DNA of 59,216 bases from Bacteroidales bacterium (GTDB taxonomy: Bacteria; Bacteroidota; Bacteroidia; Bacteroidales; P3). The notes under the pieces were generated by a model, which worked only from the letters and a program-made list of their open reading frames with translations, did not search any database and had not been told where the DNA came from. The translations under genes were made by a program, and so were the position numbers. The DNA is taken from NCBI GenBank assembly GCA_017480145.1, contig JAFVBF010000023.1:1-59216 (forward strand). The letters are read 5' to 3'. This document shows positions 36,654-45,311 of the stretch, piece after piece. Every line of letters starts with the position of its first letter. Within the stretch, counting starts at the first letter, position 1.

Positions 36654-38120
36654 CTAAGGACGAAGTCGCTCACATAGGTGATTGAGGCAGGCAAATATGA
36701 AGATAATAGAGGACTGGTAGAATGGCATCGTGTATCGCCACGTGGTGTTGGGCGACGAGACAGCCTGACCACCCAAGATAATGACAAAAGAAAGCAACAG
36801 GCAAAGCTGACAGAGGAAACGCTTATCGGAGAAATTCTCTCTGCGAATGGTGATGCAGAAATAAACCGCGGCCAGAAAGACAAGCATCAGATGTAGTGGC
36901 TGGGTAACGCGACGAATGGGATCCGCTATACGGGTAAAGAAATGACATTGCTGCGTATGGGAATCTTCCTCCACATGATAATAGTCTCTAAACATTTTCT
37001 CGTTGACAAAAACAATATTCTCCTCCAAAAAAGGATAGAACTCCGTATTGCTCCATAACGACGGCAAAAAGAATCGACACAAATAACTCACAGGCCGCTT
37101 AGCAATAAGTTGTGAAGCATAACGCCCATAAAGTTCACCATTACGTACCCACTGTGGGCCATATCGTGTTCCCTCGGTTTCACACAGATAGTATGTATAT
37201 AACTTCGGAGGCAGGCTATTATTCCACATATAGCCCGTACTAAGGCTATACGAAGCATTGAAGAGGCTGTCGGCACACTGCTGCATAAAAGTGTGCAAAC
37301 GTCGAACATCATTGCCTTTAAACCCCTTAGCTGGCAACTCTTTTGCCTCGGGGAACAACACCAAGGCATTATTCATATTCTGCCATCCCCCGAAGCCAGA
37401 GAATATACCTACCCCCGTAGCCTCTTTATACTCATGCTTCACAGTGTTATAAAAGATGACAGCAAACAGCAGTGGCACACAGGCCATGACATAGGCTAAT
37501 GGGCGCCGATAGCCACCGAATGAGACCAACATGACAACAATGCTGACGGGGATAAAGAAAAGCCCACTGTAACGAAGGCGGCACATCCACCACAGGACAA
37601 TAACACTGACAATAGTCCAAATCCACGACCGACCGTGCAACATCCATAACATCGAGGTAACGTAAACGGCGCATAGAATAAAAAATATGGCATCGCTCAT
37701 AATGTAGTTGCAACTGAAGATAAGCCTCGGTGAAAGAATGGCACACAGCGACATGAGCAGAAAAAGCCAATGCCGGCGTATCTGCAAAATATATTTCGCG
37801 CTGAAGAGCAGCAATAAAGAGGCAATCACATAAAACGTGTAGGTAGCACAAAATACAAAACCTATCGACTCGCTGAATCCATGAAGCAATCGGAGAAAGT
37901 CGGAGTAGCCCATGGGGCGGTAAATGTCATAAGCATTCGTGGCCGCCGAATGGACATAGGTATAACTGTCGGGGAAAAAAAATGGGAACGGGTAAAAGAC
38001 CCGCATCAATATGCCTATGACCAGAAAAACGGCCGACAGTATGGAGAGGTCTATGATTTGCTCCTTCTGTAGAAGAAATTGCCAAAATGACGGGGATTGC
38101 GAAACCTTGTTTTTCTTCAT
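36654..38120 (-). CDS. Polytopic membrane protein, GT-C-like
   Basis: The 488-residue protein has about ten hydrophobic helices and an early periplasmic loop with PDSYTYVHSAATNAYDIYRP, reminiscent of the Asp-bearing first loop of GT-C glycosyltransferases (PMT/ArnT-like). A large soluble loop lies at about 265-400 (NNALVLFPEAKELPAKGFKG). It starts 26 bases after a GT2 gene whose product makes or uses polyprenyl-phosphate sugars, a common pairing for transfer of a sugar outside the membrane. The exact role is unknown. Confidence 0.7.
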   Translation of the reverse strand: MKKNKVSQSPSFWQFLLQKEQIIDLSILSAVFLVIGILMRVFYPFPFFFPDSYTYVHSAATNAYDIYRPMGYSDFLRLLHGFSESIGFVFCATYTFYVIASLLLLFSAKYILQIRRHWLFLLMSLCAILSPRLIFSCNYIMSDAIFFILCAVYVTSMLWMLHGRSWIWTIVSVIVLWWMCRLRYSGLFFIPVSIVVMLVSFGGYRRPLAYVMACVPLLFAVIFYNTVKHEYKEATGVGIFSGFGGWQNMNNALVLFPEAKELPAKGFKGNDVRRLHTFMQQCADSLFNASYSLSTGYMWNNSLPPKLYTYYLCETEGTRYGPQWVRNGELYGRYASQLIAKRPVSYLCRFFLPSLWSNTEFYPFLEENIVFVNEKMFRDYYHVEEDSHTQQCHFFTRIADPIRRVTQPLHLMLVFLAAVYFCITIRRENFSDKRFLCQLCLLLSFVIILGGQAVSSPNTTWRYTMPFYQSSIIFIFACLNHLCERLRP

Positions 38121-38146
38121 AGTTATGCCGAATTTGAGAAAATATC

Positions 38147-39061
38147 CTATTGCTTAATGAGTTGTTCTATGCGCTGTCGCTCGTTTTTCTCCACACTGTC
38201 CAGTATCAGGCCACACATATACAACAACAGTGCAATGATAATTAGCGCACTGGCCAAAATGGTTGACGGAACCTTGCTGACATAGCGGGAGACAACGAAC
38301 TCCAAAACTGGCGGGATTCCGACAACCAATCCAATCAAGACCAGCACCGCCGCCACAGACGAGAAAAATGCCAAAGGGCGATAGTGCCGATACATGTCAA
38401 AAATACATGCCAGGACCCTGCGACCATCAGCAAACGTATTCAGCTTGGAAACACTGCCATCCGGACGCTCGGTGAAATCAATCGGCACCTCGATAACAGG
38501 CAACTTATAGTTAAGCGCAAAAATCGTCATCTCGGTTTCGAGTTGAAAACCATTGTTCAGTACAGGGAAAGCCCGCACAAAACGATGCGAGAAGCAACGA
38601 TAGCCCGTCATGATATCTGTCAGCCGAGCATGAAAGACCTGGTTTATAGAAAATCGCACCAAGTTATTACCAAACCCGTGGAAGGGACGAGTATTTTCCT
38701 TAAAATATGAGCCATTCGACAGACGGTCTCCTATCGCCATATCTGCCACACCGTCTAACACTGGAGCCATAAGGGCGTGAACACTGGATGCAGGATAAGT
38801 ATCATCGCCATCAACCATGACATAAACATCTGCCTCCACCGACCTAAACATACTACGCACCACGCAGCCCTTGCCCTGTTGCCGTTCGTAGTCCACGATA
38901 GCACCAGCCGCGACAGCCTCCGAGACAGTGTTGTCAGTCGAATTATTGTCATAAACTACTATATCTGCCTCTGGCAGCTCTCGACGAAAGTCTCGAACCA
39001 CTTTTCCTATGGTTAGGCCTTCGTTATAGCAAGGTATCAGAACCGCAATCTTTTTCTTCAT
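38147..39061 (-). CDS. GT2 glycosyltransferase, dolichol/undecaprenyl-phosphate sugar synthase type
   Basis: The 304-residue protein has a GT-A domain: AVLIPCYNEGLTIGKVV, VVYDNNSTDNT, QQGKGCVVRSMF, MVDGDDTYPA (DxD-like metal site), DIMTGYRCFSHRF and QLETEMTIFAL. After about residue 225 two transmembrane helices follow (FFSSVAAVLVLIGLVVGIPP and ASALIIIALLLYMCGLILD). This matches DPM/undecaprenyl-phosphate glycosyltransferases, which load a sugar onto a lipid carrier. It is the first gene of a pair with the polytopic protein. A 381-base intergenic region with an RNA candidate lies upstream. Confidence 0.9.
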   Translation of the reverse strand: MKKKIAVLIPCYNEGLTIGKVVRDFRRELPEADIVVYDNNSTDNTVSEAVAAGAIVDYERQQGKGCVVRSMFRSVEADVYVMVDGDDTYPASSVHALMAPVLDGVADMAIGDRLSNGSYFKENTRPFHGFGNNLVRFSINQVFHARLTDIMTGYRCFSHRFVRAFPVLNNGFQLETEMTIFALNYKLPVIEVPIDFTERPDGSVSKLNTFADGRRVLACIFDMYRHYRPLAFFSSVAAVLVLIGLVVGIPPVLEFVVSRYVSKVPSTILASALIIIALLLYMCGLILDSVEKNERQRIEQLIKQ

Positions 39062-39175
39062 CTTTTACTACTTGAATTTTGAAACATAACAAATAATATA
39101 CCATTTGAAAGACATTGATCATCCATGCCGCGGGGCAGAAGCCAAAGGCTTGCTTCTCACAGGAAAACAGACAAC

Positions 39176-39404
39176 AAAAAAAAGAACCGCGGGCTTTTTG
39201 TTCTTAGCCGAGGTTCTGCAATACCCTTACAACCAACAAAGAAAGCCTACGGTTTCCCGTAAGCATTCTCGCTTCTTTTTTGGTTGTACTTGAAATTTTG
39301 CAGATTTCGGCCAAGACCCAAAGAAAGCAAAAACGCTTTTATGTCTATTATAATACTACTATGCCTTTAATATTTACTCTTGAACAAATTAATATGGTAA
39401 AAAA
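39176..39404 (-). ncRNA. Structured RNA candidate with own promoter and terminator
   Basis: On the minus strand, starting about 7 bases after the -7 box at 39411, the sequence folds strongly. An outer 9-bp stem TACAACCAA / TTGGTTGTA (39280-39288 with 39228-39236) encloses a second stem (AAGAAGC with GCTTTCTT, one bulge) and an inner stem GCTTACGG-GAAA-CCGTAGGC (39245-39264) closed by a GNRA tetraloop. It ends in a hairpin AGAACC...GGTTCT (39183-39217) followed by eight T. No open frame of note. It could be a free small RNA or an attenuating leader of the GT2 gene 115 bases downstream. No known family recognised. Confidence 0.5.
39183..39217 (-). terminator. Intrinsic terminator of the RNA candidate
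   Basis: Minus-strand hairpin AGAACC..GGCT / AGCC..GGTTCT with a 10-base loop, followed by T8 at 39183-39176. It lies between the promoter at 39411 and the GT2 start, so most transcripts from that promoter should end here. Confidence 0.7.
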
Positions 39405-39410
39405 ACACTG

Positions 39411-39442
39411 CAAAATTACAATTTTCTCGAAAAAGCAGCAAA
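39411..39442 (-). promoter_or_regulatory. Full Bacteroidetes promoter upstream of the RNA candidate
   Basis: Minus strand TTTG (39439-39442), 20-base spacer, TAATTTTG (39411-39418). It matches the consensus spacing. The upstream box abuts the envC stop. Confidence 0.7.
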
Positions 39443-40738
39443 CTACCTTAGCCATGAGCGAGGGTTCTGGCTCTGGGTGCCTTTCCATAGCTGGAAGCTG
39501 AACTCTGCAATGCCATCAGAACCAGCCTGAACGGTGCCAAGTTTCTGCTTGGTGGAGACTTGTTTGCCTTCGCTGACAGCAATGCTACCCAAATTGGCAT
39601 AGACAGACATATAGTCACCATGCCGTACAATAATGCCTTTGGAACCGTTAGGGCAAGTAAATACACGCGTGACTTTGCCGTTAAAAATGGCAAATACATC
39701 CGCCGAAGCTGCCGTTATTAGATCTATGCCGTTATTCATATTCTCACCCCCAGACTCATGGGTGTAACGGCCATACTCTCTGGAGACCTTTTTGTAATAT
39801 ACCGGCCATGAAAGTTTGCCTTTGTTGGAAGCGAAGTCGGAAGAAAGAGCTTCAGAAGCCGTGGGAGCAGACTTGGGGGCTGGAGACACAGGCTTGACGG
39901 GGGTGCCGCTGGCCTTAGCCTTTTTCTCTGCCTCGGCACGAGCCTTACGTTCAGCTTCGGCGCGAGCCCTCTTCTCTGCCTCCGCAGCCTTGCGGGCTTT
40001 CTCGATTTCCTCATTGATAATCTTCTGAATCTGCTGCTGGAGTTTGCGGCGTTCCTTTTCTTTCTTTGACAGCTGCGCCGTGAGATCTTTCTCTCGTTTC
40101 TGAGACTGACGCACCTGCTGTTGCTGCTGACTCTGCTCGCGGGCAAGTTCCTCTTTCTGCCGTTTCTCCTGCTCCAAAAGGTCAGTTTTCTGACTCTTCT
40201 GGTTCATCAAACTGATATTTATACCCTTTAGTTCAGCCTCACGTTCTCGAATAGCCGCAGCCTGCATTTTACGATAACGCGAATATTCCTGGAAATACTT
40301 CTGTCTCAGAAATGCTTTATTGTAAGCATCAGACGCAATTGCCCACGTAGAGACACGCAGGCTAAACCGCTCGGAGTAGAGGACCCTAATGATATTGCCA
40401 TACTCATGCTTAAGGGAATCAATGCGGACCTGCAATCGGTCAATACTATCCTGAGTATGGCCTATCTGGGTATCCAGTAGTCGCATCTGAGAATTGATGT
40501 TATTAATAAGCTTAGTACGCTCCTTTATTTTTCTATTGAGTGTATTCAGCTGTGCGGTGCTGTTTTTTGTGTGTTTCTTAGCGGAGGCCAGTTCTGCATT
40601 GAGTTTTTTTATTTGCTTCTCTATCTGCAGTTTTTCTTGCTCAAGTTGCTTCTTGGTCTGCGCCGAAACCGAAAAGCCTCCTCCTATCAAGAGGGAGAGA
40701 GCCATCAAAAGACAGCATTGTTTCAGGATGTATCTCAT
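39443..40738 (-). CDS. EnvC-like murein hydrolase activator
   Basis: The 431-residue exported protein has a signal peptide (LLMALSLLIGGGFSVSAQ), a long coiled coil (about 25-280, very rich in K, E, Q and A) and a C-terminal LytM/M23 domain. The metal ligands of active M23 enzymes are changed: NNGIDL instead of HxGIDL, and YANL instead of YxHL near the end. This degenerate pattern is that of EnvC, which does not cut peptidoglycan itself but activates amidases at the septum. Lies 64 bases downstream of the phosphofructokinase gene. Confidence 0.9.
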   Translation of the reverse strand: MRYILKQCCLLMALSLLIGGGFSVSAQTKKQLEQEKLQIEKQIKKLNAELASAKKHTKNSTAQLNTLNRKIKERTKLINNINSQMRLLDTQIGHTQDSIDRLQVRIDSLKHEYGNIIRVLYSERFSLRVSTWAIASDAYNKAFLRQKYFQEYSRYRKMQAAAIREREAELKGINISLMNQKSQKTDLLEQEKRQKEELAREQSQQQQQVRQSQKREKDLTAQLSKKEKERRKLQQQIQKIINEEIEKARKAAEAEKRARAEAERKARAEAEKKAKASGTPVKPVSPAPKSAPTASEALSSDFASNKGKLSWPVYYKKVSREYGRYTHESGGENMNNGIDLITAASADVFAIFNGKVTRVFTCPNGSKGIIVRHGDYMSVYANLGSIAVSEGKQVSTKQKLGTVQAGSDGIAEFSFQLWKGTQSQNPRSWLR

Positions 40739-40802
40739 TGGGTATGATTGTGTGCTTACAAAGGATGGAGCCTATTCCTAAACTGAAATAGGCCATAGGG
40801 GA

Positions 40803-42035
40803 TTACTGCCAATTGAGAATACGTTTAAAATCGTATTCTTCCGGATTGGGGACGTATTGTCGGGCTGCCTCGTAGTCTGCGGGCGTAATGTAGTCCATAA
40901 GGTCGTTGATGTAGGACTGAATCTTGTTAGCTTCCACATTGACCTGTCGAGGAGGAATCTTTCCTGTAACAGGATCCTGAATGTCTCTAAGATACAGTGC
41001 CCGAACATCTCCCATGTGATCCACATAGACCATGCACCCCGTACATCCCTTATTGTAAAGCTGATATACCCCCATTCCCATCTGGGAGCAATAGGTGAGG
41101 TCGAATGCTATTGGGGTATGGCAGCGAATGCTGTAGCCAATCTCAACAGGGCGGCTCTTGACCCCGATGTGAAGTTCCTTCAACTTTCGTTCCAGCAAAT
41201 CACTAAATATGTTGGCCTTAGACACTTTTCCCAACTCAGGATGCCCATGCTCGTCATAGGAAAAATGTATGCCCGACTTCTTAATCTCCGCATCGCTAAG
41301 GCTATGGAATACACCTTCGGAAATCATGGCTGCACCATAGTTAATTCCCATAAGTTTACGCTTGACGATACAAGAAACGACCATATTGATGATTTTCTCA
41401 ATAGTGATTTCGGTCTTGTTGAAAAACTCGGGGATAACAACCATGGGATAGTGGCATGCAGCTGCAATACCCATAGCCAAATGTCCAGCCGAACGCCCCA
41501 TGGCACTAACGACAAACCAATTCTCACTCGTGCGGGCATCTTCCATTACGGCAGCTGCAATAATGCGTCCCTGGTCCTTGGCACTGTTGTATCCGAAAGT
41601 GGGACGACCCTCTGGCAGGGGGAGGTCGTTATCTATGGTCTTGGGGACGTGGATATTTGCAATTGGATATTGATGTTCTGTAAGGAATTTGGCCACACGG
41701 TTGGCAGTCGAAGCCGTATCATCGCCTCCGACGGTGACCAGCAATTTCACATTGTTATCCCGGAAAAAATCAAGGTTAAAACGCTTTTCAAAATCTTCAT
41801 CCGTAGGCTTAAACCGGCTCATTTTCAATATTGAGCCACCTTTGTTGAAGATTTCGTCGGCAAGGAGAAAGTCTATCTCTTGCACACGAGGCTGCGTGGT
41901 AAACAATGCAGAATAGCCAGAATGCAAACCGATGACGCGGAAGCCATCACGCAAAAAAGTTTTGGCAACGGAAGCCACAACGGTATTCATTCCAGGTGCG
42001 GGCCCGCCGCCAGTAAGTATAGCTATGGATTTCAT
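40803..42035 (-). CDS. PPi-dependent phosphofructokinase
   Basis: The 410-residue PFK-family enzyme interconverts fructose 6-phosphate and fructose 1,6-bisphosphate. Two positions point to pyrophosphate rather than ATP: VGGDDTA (103-109), where ATP enzymes have GGDGS, and PKTIDND (131-137), where ATP enzymes have GTIDND. Other motifs: LTGGGPAPGMN, GYNSAKDQG and MGRSAGHLA. The step is then reversible and saves ATP, common in anaerobic Bacteroidetes. It has its own -7 box (42072-42079) and lies downstream of the rhamnose genes, whose aldolase product enters glycolysis. Confidence 0.93.
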   Translation of the reverse strand: MKSIAILTGGGPAPGMNTVVASVAKTFLRDGFRVIGLHSGYSALFTTQPRVQEIDFLLADEIFNKGGSILKMSRFKPTDEDFEKRFNLDFFRDNNVKLLVTVGGDDTASTANRVAKFLTEHQYPIANIHVPKTIDNDLPLPEGRPTFGYNSAKDQGRIIAAAVMEDARTSENWFVVSAMGRSAGHLAMGIAAACHYPMVVIPEFFNKTEITIEKIINMVVSCIVKRKLMGINYGAAMISEGVFHSLSDAEIKKSGIHFSYDEHGHPELGKVSKANIFSDLLERKLKELHIGVKSRPVEIGYSIRCHTPIAFDLTYCSQMGMGVYQLYNKGCTGCMVYVDHMGDVRALYLRDIQDPVTGKIPPRQVNVEANKIQSYINDLMDYITPADYEAARQYVPNPEEYDFKRILNWQ

Positions 42036-42071
42036 GATAGGGGATGCGATTTACTAAATGAAAACAAACTG

Positions 42072-42079
42072 CAAAGGTA
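42072..42079 (-). promoter_or_regulatory. -7 box (TACCTTTG) for the phosphofructokinase gene
   Basis: It matches TAnnTTTG on the minus strand in the 72-base gap after rhaD, 36 bases before the ATG. It suggests separate expression from the rha genes. Confidence 0.6.
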
Positions 42080-42107
42080 AATTATTTTTCTGAACTTAGT
42101 CATCGGG

Positions 42108-42893
42108 CTACCGATGGGTGGGGAGGTGAAACACCTGCTGTATCTCCTGAACAGACTGCTGGCTCATACCGTCTGGAGTGAAGCCCATGTTGCAAGCCGT
42201 CATGTAGAGTACCGCCGCTTTGTTTAGAACGTCCACCTGATCAAACGCCTCCATGATGTCTTCCCCCACAGCAAAAACGCCGTGTTTTTCCCAGAGGACA
42301 ACGTCGTGCTGCTTGATTTGTTCCAGGGTGGATTCGGCCAAAAGTATGCTGCCTGGCAACGCATAGGGGACAACACCAATCCCTAATGGGGCGAACGCCA
42401 ATGTCTCAGGTATCATGGACCATAATACCTGAGTGAGATGATGACTGTCGAGCCACTGCTTGCTATGACTCATGGCGACCAATTCAATGGGATGCGTGTG
42501 GAGGGTTGCCTTGTAACGTGTGCCACTTGCCATGAGATAGTTCTGGATTTCGAGATGCGATGGCAGTTCACTGGTAGGCAAGACAGGATGTTCCGCAACA
42601 ATCTCATAATGCTCACAATCGTCACAAATACGAATGATGCTGCCATTATCCATCGGACGTCGCGCCAAATCGCGCATACGTTTACCCGTGCCTTTGGCAT
42701 AGAAGAACTGACCCTTCAAAAAGGGGAGTTGTTTGCCTATTGCTATTGCTGGCAGCAATGGAGGAAGGCTGCGAACAGCATTGTCCACACAGTCGGTAAT
42801 GTTGACCGTAATATTGCCACCATTACGTTCTGCCCAACCTTTCTGCCAAAGATAGCCCGCTACTTCAGCTACTTGATTGATAACTTCTTTCAT
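42108..42893 (-). CDS. rhaD: Rhamnulose-1-phosphate aldolase
   Basis: RhaD (261 residues) is a class II zinc aldolase that splits L-rhamnulose 1-phosphate into dihydroxyacetone phosphate and L-lactaldehyde. Seen: WAERNGGNITVNI near the N-terminus, the zinc ligands in HTHPIELVAMSH and the third His in LWEKHGVFAVG. The length is close to the family norm. The gene starts 4 bases after rhaT. No lactaldehyde reductase gene (fucO/rhaO type) follows, although Bacteroides rha operons usually have one. Confidence 0.95.
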   Translation of the reverse strand: MKEVINQVAEVAGYLWQKGWAERNGGNITVNITDCVDNAVRSLPPLLPAIAIGKQLPFLKGQFFYAKGTGKRMRDLARRPMDNGSIIRICDDCEHYEIVAEHPVLPTSELPSHLEIQNYLMASGTRYKATLHTHPIELVAMSHSKQWLDSHHLTQVLWSMIPETLAFAPLGIGVVPYALPGSILLAESTLEQIKQHDVVLWEKHGVFAVGEDIMEAFDQVDVLNKAAVLYMTACNMGFTPDGMSQQSVQEIQQVFHLPTHR

Positions 42894-42897
42894 TGAT

Positions 42898-43917
42898 TTA
42901 TCGAGCTAATAGTTGTGGAAGAAATGAACTGACAATGAGCACAGTCAATCCAATCAATAGCACCACGATTGTATTCGTCTTACACCCTTTCCACTCCTTA
43001 AGGACAATGCCCCAGAAATTGGAAAAAGTGACATTAAGAGCCATAAGAATGCACCAACTGAAGGCCAAAAGTACAGGGCTATCAACCAAAAATCCCTTGC
43101 CCAGGCTAAGCCCGAAAAACTGACTGTACCATAGCAGTCCAGCCAAAGCGCAAAAAGGCAGGTTGCGCCACCACAACGCACTATCGGCATAATCAGAAAA
43201 ACTCTTGTTACGATAATTCTGAACAAGGCAATAGGCGGCATTTGTAATAAAGCCACCGAATGTCACCAGCATTGTGGCTGGCAAGGTGGCGAATAACGGT
43301 TTGGACTCTTTGAAAGCAAGCGTCTCGCCATATCCTAAGCCTATGCTGAAACAGGCGCTCATGAATCCCGCCAGAAGGGCCACCAACAATCCTTTTGTGA
43401 AATTGAAATCCTTTATGGTCTTTTTTTTCTCGTCCTCGGGCAACGAGGCACTCTTCATGCCTCCGGCGACACCTATGATGGCTATGCCGACAAGGGTGAC
43501 AACGACTCCTACAATGACTGGTAGGGTGAGACTATCCGTATTGCCTGTGAACACAGGCGTAAGGATGACGCCAAGAGCCGCACAAGTGCCCAGAGCGATA
43601 CTCTGCCCCAGAGCAACGCCAAGATATCGCATTGAGAGACCAAAAGTAAGGCCACCTATGCCCCATAGGATGCCGAAGAATATGGTAAGCCATGTCTCGC
43701 GGGGATGGCTGCTAAAGATGGCAAAAAGATCTGATGGCGTATGCCCTTGCGGGATGGCCAACAGCGCACCAAGGAAAGGGAATACCAGCCAAGCAAACAA
43801 GCCTTGCACAAGCCAAAAGCTCTCCCATTTCCAATCCTTAATCTTTTTGATTGGGACATAGCTACTTGACTGACAAAAGGCTCCAATGGCGATAATGAGA
43901 ATGCCAAGGAATATCAT
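42898..43917 (-). CDS. rhaT: L-rhamnose/H+ symporter
   Basis: RhaT (339 residues) has ten hydrophobic helices and strong family sequence: SSYVPIKKIKDWKWESFWLV at the N-terminus, GILWGIGGLTFGLSMRYLGVALGQS, and GLLWYSQFFGLSLG. It imports L-rhamnose with a proton across the inner membrane. Placed between rhaA (46 bases) and rhaD (4 bases). Confidence 0.95.
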   Translation of the reverse strand: MIFLGILIIAIGAFCQSSSYVPIKKIKDWKWESFWLVQGLFAWLVFPFLGALLAIPQGHTPSDLFAIFSSHPRETWLTIFFGILWGIGGLTFGLSMRYLGVALGQSIALGTCAALGVILTPVFTGNTDSLTLPVIVGVVVTLVGIAIIGVAGGMKSASLPEDEKKKTIKDFNFTKGLLVALLAGFMSACFSIGLGYGETLAFKESKPLFATLPATMLVTFGGFITNAAYCLVQNYRNKSFSDYADSALWWRNLPFCALAGLLWYSQFFGLSLGKGFLVDSPVLLAFSWCILMALNVTFSNFWGIVLKEWKGCKTNTIVVLLIGLTVLIVSSFLPQLLAR

Positions 43918-43963
43918 ATCGATAAACGTAGTGGATAAAATACAAAATCAAAAAAGACAATTC

Positions 43964-45217
43964 CTAACGCTTGGAGGTCACATCGATTTCATAAACTTCT
44001 ATCTCTCGGATGAAAGCATCGCCCACAGGGACATTGCAACGACGACAGAACTCATCATATACAGCACCCCACGGCATGGCCTTGGCCTCCTCAAGACGTC
44101 CCAGCAATTGGAATCCGCGGCCAGACACTTCATCTTTGGATAAATCGGCAGTGGGTTCAAGCAATGCGCGAGTCATGCACTTCTGAGCAGCACGGCTACC
44201 AATGACATAGGCTCCAATGCGATTGATGGCACCATCAAAATAGTCAAGACCATAATGGACACGTTCCAAAGCTCCTGCTCGCACGATTTCGGAAAACAGT
44301 TCCTGAGTAGGGTCATCCATCAGTGTAACATGATCCGAGTCCCAACGAATAGGACGGCTAACATGCAGCATGAGTTCTGGCACAAACTGAAGGAGCGCAC
44401 TAACCTTGTCGGCAGGACTCTCGGTCGGATGATAATGTCCTGTGTCGATGGTGGGGATTTTACCCCTCGTGGCTGCATAGGCAGTATAAAAGTCGTGTGA
44501 GCCCACCGTGAAACTCTCTAAGCCAATGCCAAAGACCTTGCCCTCTATGCAATCCTTCATGTGTTCCAGATTTTCGGCGAAAATGACATCAAGGCTTTCC
44601 TTGAGCAGCTGGCGATACATATAATGATTGACTGACAAGTCCTTACATCCATCATGAACCCAAACATTCATGATGCAGGGATCTCCCTGCGCCTTACCGA
44701 TAGCATCGGCAATACGGCGGCAACGGATAGTGTGTTCTATCCAGAAATCACGTATGGCCTTGTCGGGATTGGAAAGACTGAGGTTGCCACTCTTAGGATG
44801 GGAGAAACTGGTGGAATTGAAATCGAGCATAGTGTTATGCTCACGCCCCCAATCCATCCAACTCTGGAAATGGGCAGGTTCGCATTGATTGCGGTCTACC
44901 ACCTTGCCCTGAAAGTCGCCATAGATCTCATGAAGATTGAGACGATGCGTACCGGGAATAAGACTCTTAGCCTTAAGTATATCGGCACGAAGTTCATCTA
45001 TATTGCGAGCCTTGCCAGGATAATTGCCCGTGACACTGATACCGCCATCGAGCGCGCCGGCCTGCACTTCAAAGCCTGCCACGTCGTCAGCCTGCCAACA
45101 GTGCATGGAAAGGTGAAAATCATTGAGCTGACGAAGTACCTGCTCAGTGTCAACGCCCTGTTCTGCATAGCGTTCACGCGCCACTTCGTAAGCCTGTTTT
45201 ACTAATTCTTCTTTCAT
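43964..45217 (-). CDS. rhaA: L-rhamnose isomerase
   Basis: RhaA (417 residues) turns L-rhamnose into L-rhamnulose using Mn2+/Zn2+. The start is ATG 45217 (MKEELVKQAYEVARERY), giving the normal length; the frame opens further to 45268, but a -7 box at 45285-45292 puts the transcript start at about 45278, so the longer form would have almost no leader. Motifs: HCWQADDVAGFE, HDGCKD, IGLESFTVGSHDFY, DTGHYHPTES and RWDSDHV, carrying metal and substrate ligands. Confidence 0.96.
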   Translation of the reverse strand: MKEELVKQAYEVARERYAEQGVDTEQVLRQLNDFHLSMHCWQADDVAGFEVQAGALDGGISVTGNYPGKARNIDELRADILKAKSLIPGTHRLNLHEIYGDFQGKVVDRNQCEPAHFQSWMDWGREHNTMLDFNSTSFSHPKSGNLSLSNPDKAIRDFWIEHTIRCRRIADAIGKAQGDPCIMNVWVHDGCKDLSVNHYMYRQLLKESLDVIFAENLEHMKDCIEGKVFGIGLESFTVGSHDFYTAYAATRGKIPTIDTGHYHPTESPADKVSALLQFVPELMLHVSRPIRWDSDHVTLMDDPTQELFSEIVRAGALERVHYGLDYFDGAINRIGAYVIGSRAAQKCMTRALLEPTADLSKDEVSGRGFQLLGRLEEAKAMPWGAVYDEFCRRCNVPVGDAFIREIEVYEIDVTSKR

Positions 45218-45284
45218 GATATCTATATTTACAATTGATTCTTGAAACGTGTCCTCATCAAAGGGCATAAAAGCAACAAGACTG

Positions 45285-45292
45285 CAAAGTTA
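45285..45292 (-). promoter_or_regulatory. -7 box (TAACTTTG) for rhaA-rhaT-rhaD
   Basis: It lies in the gap between rhaB and rhaA, 68 bases before the rhaA ATG. It suggests that rhaATD can be transcribed apart from rhaB. Confidence 0.6.
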
Positions 45293-45311
45293 CGAAAAAA
45301 AACGCATTCGT

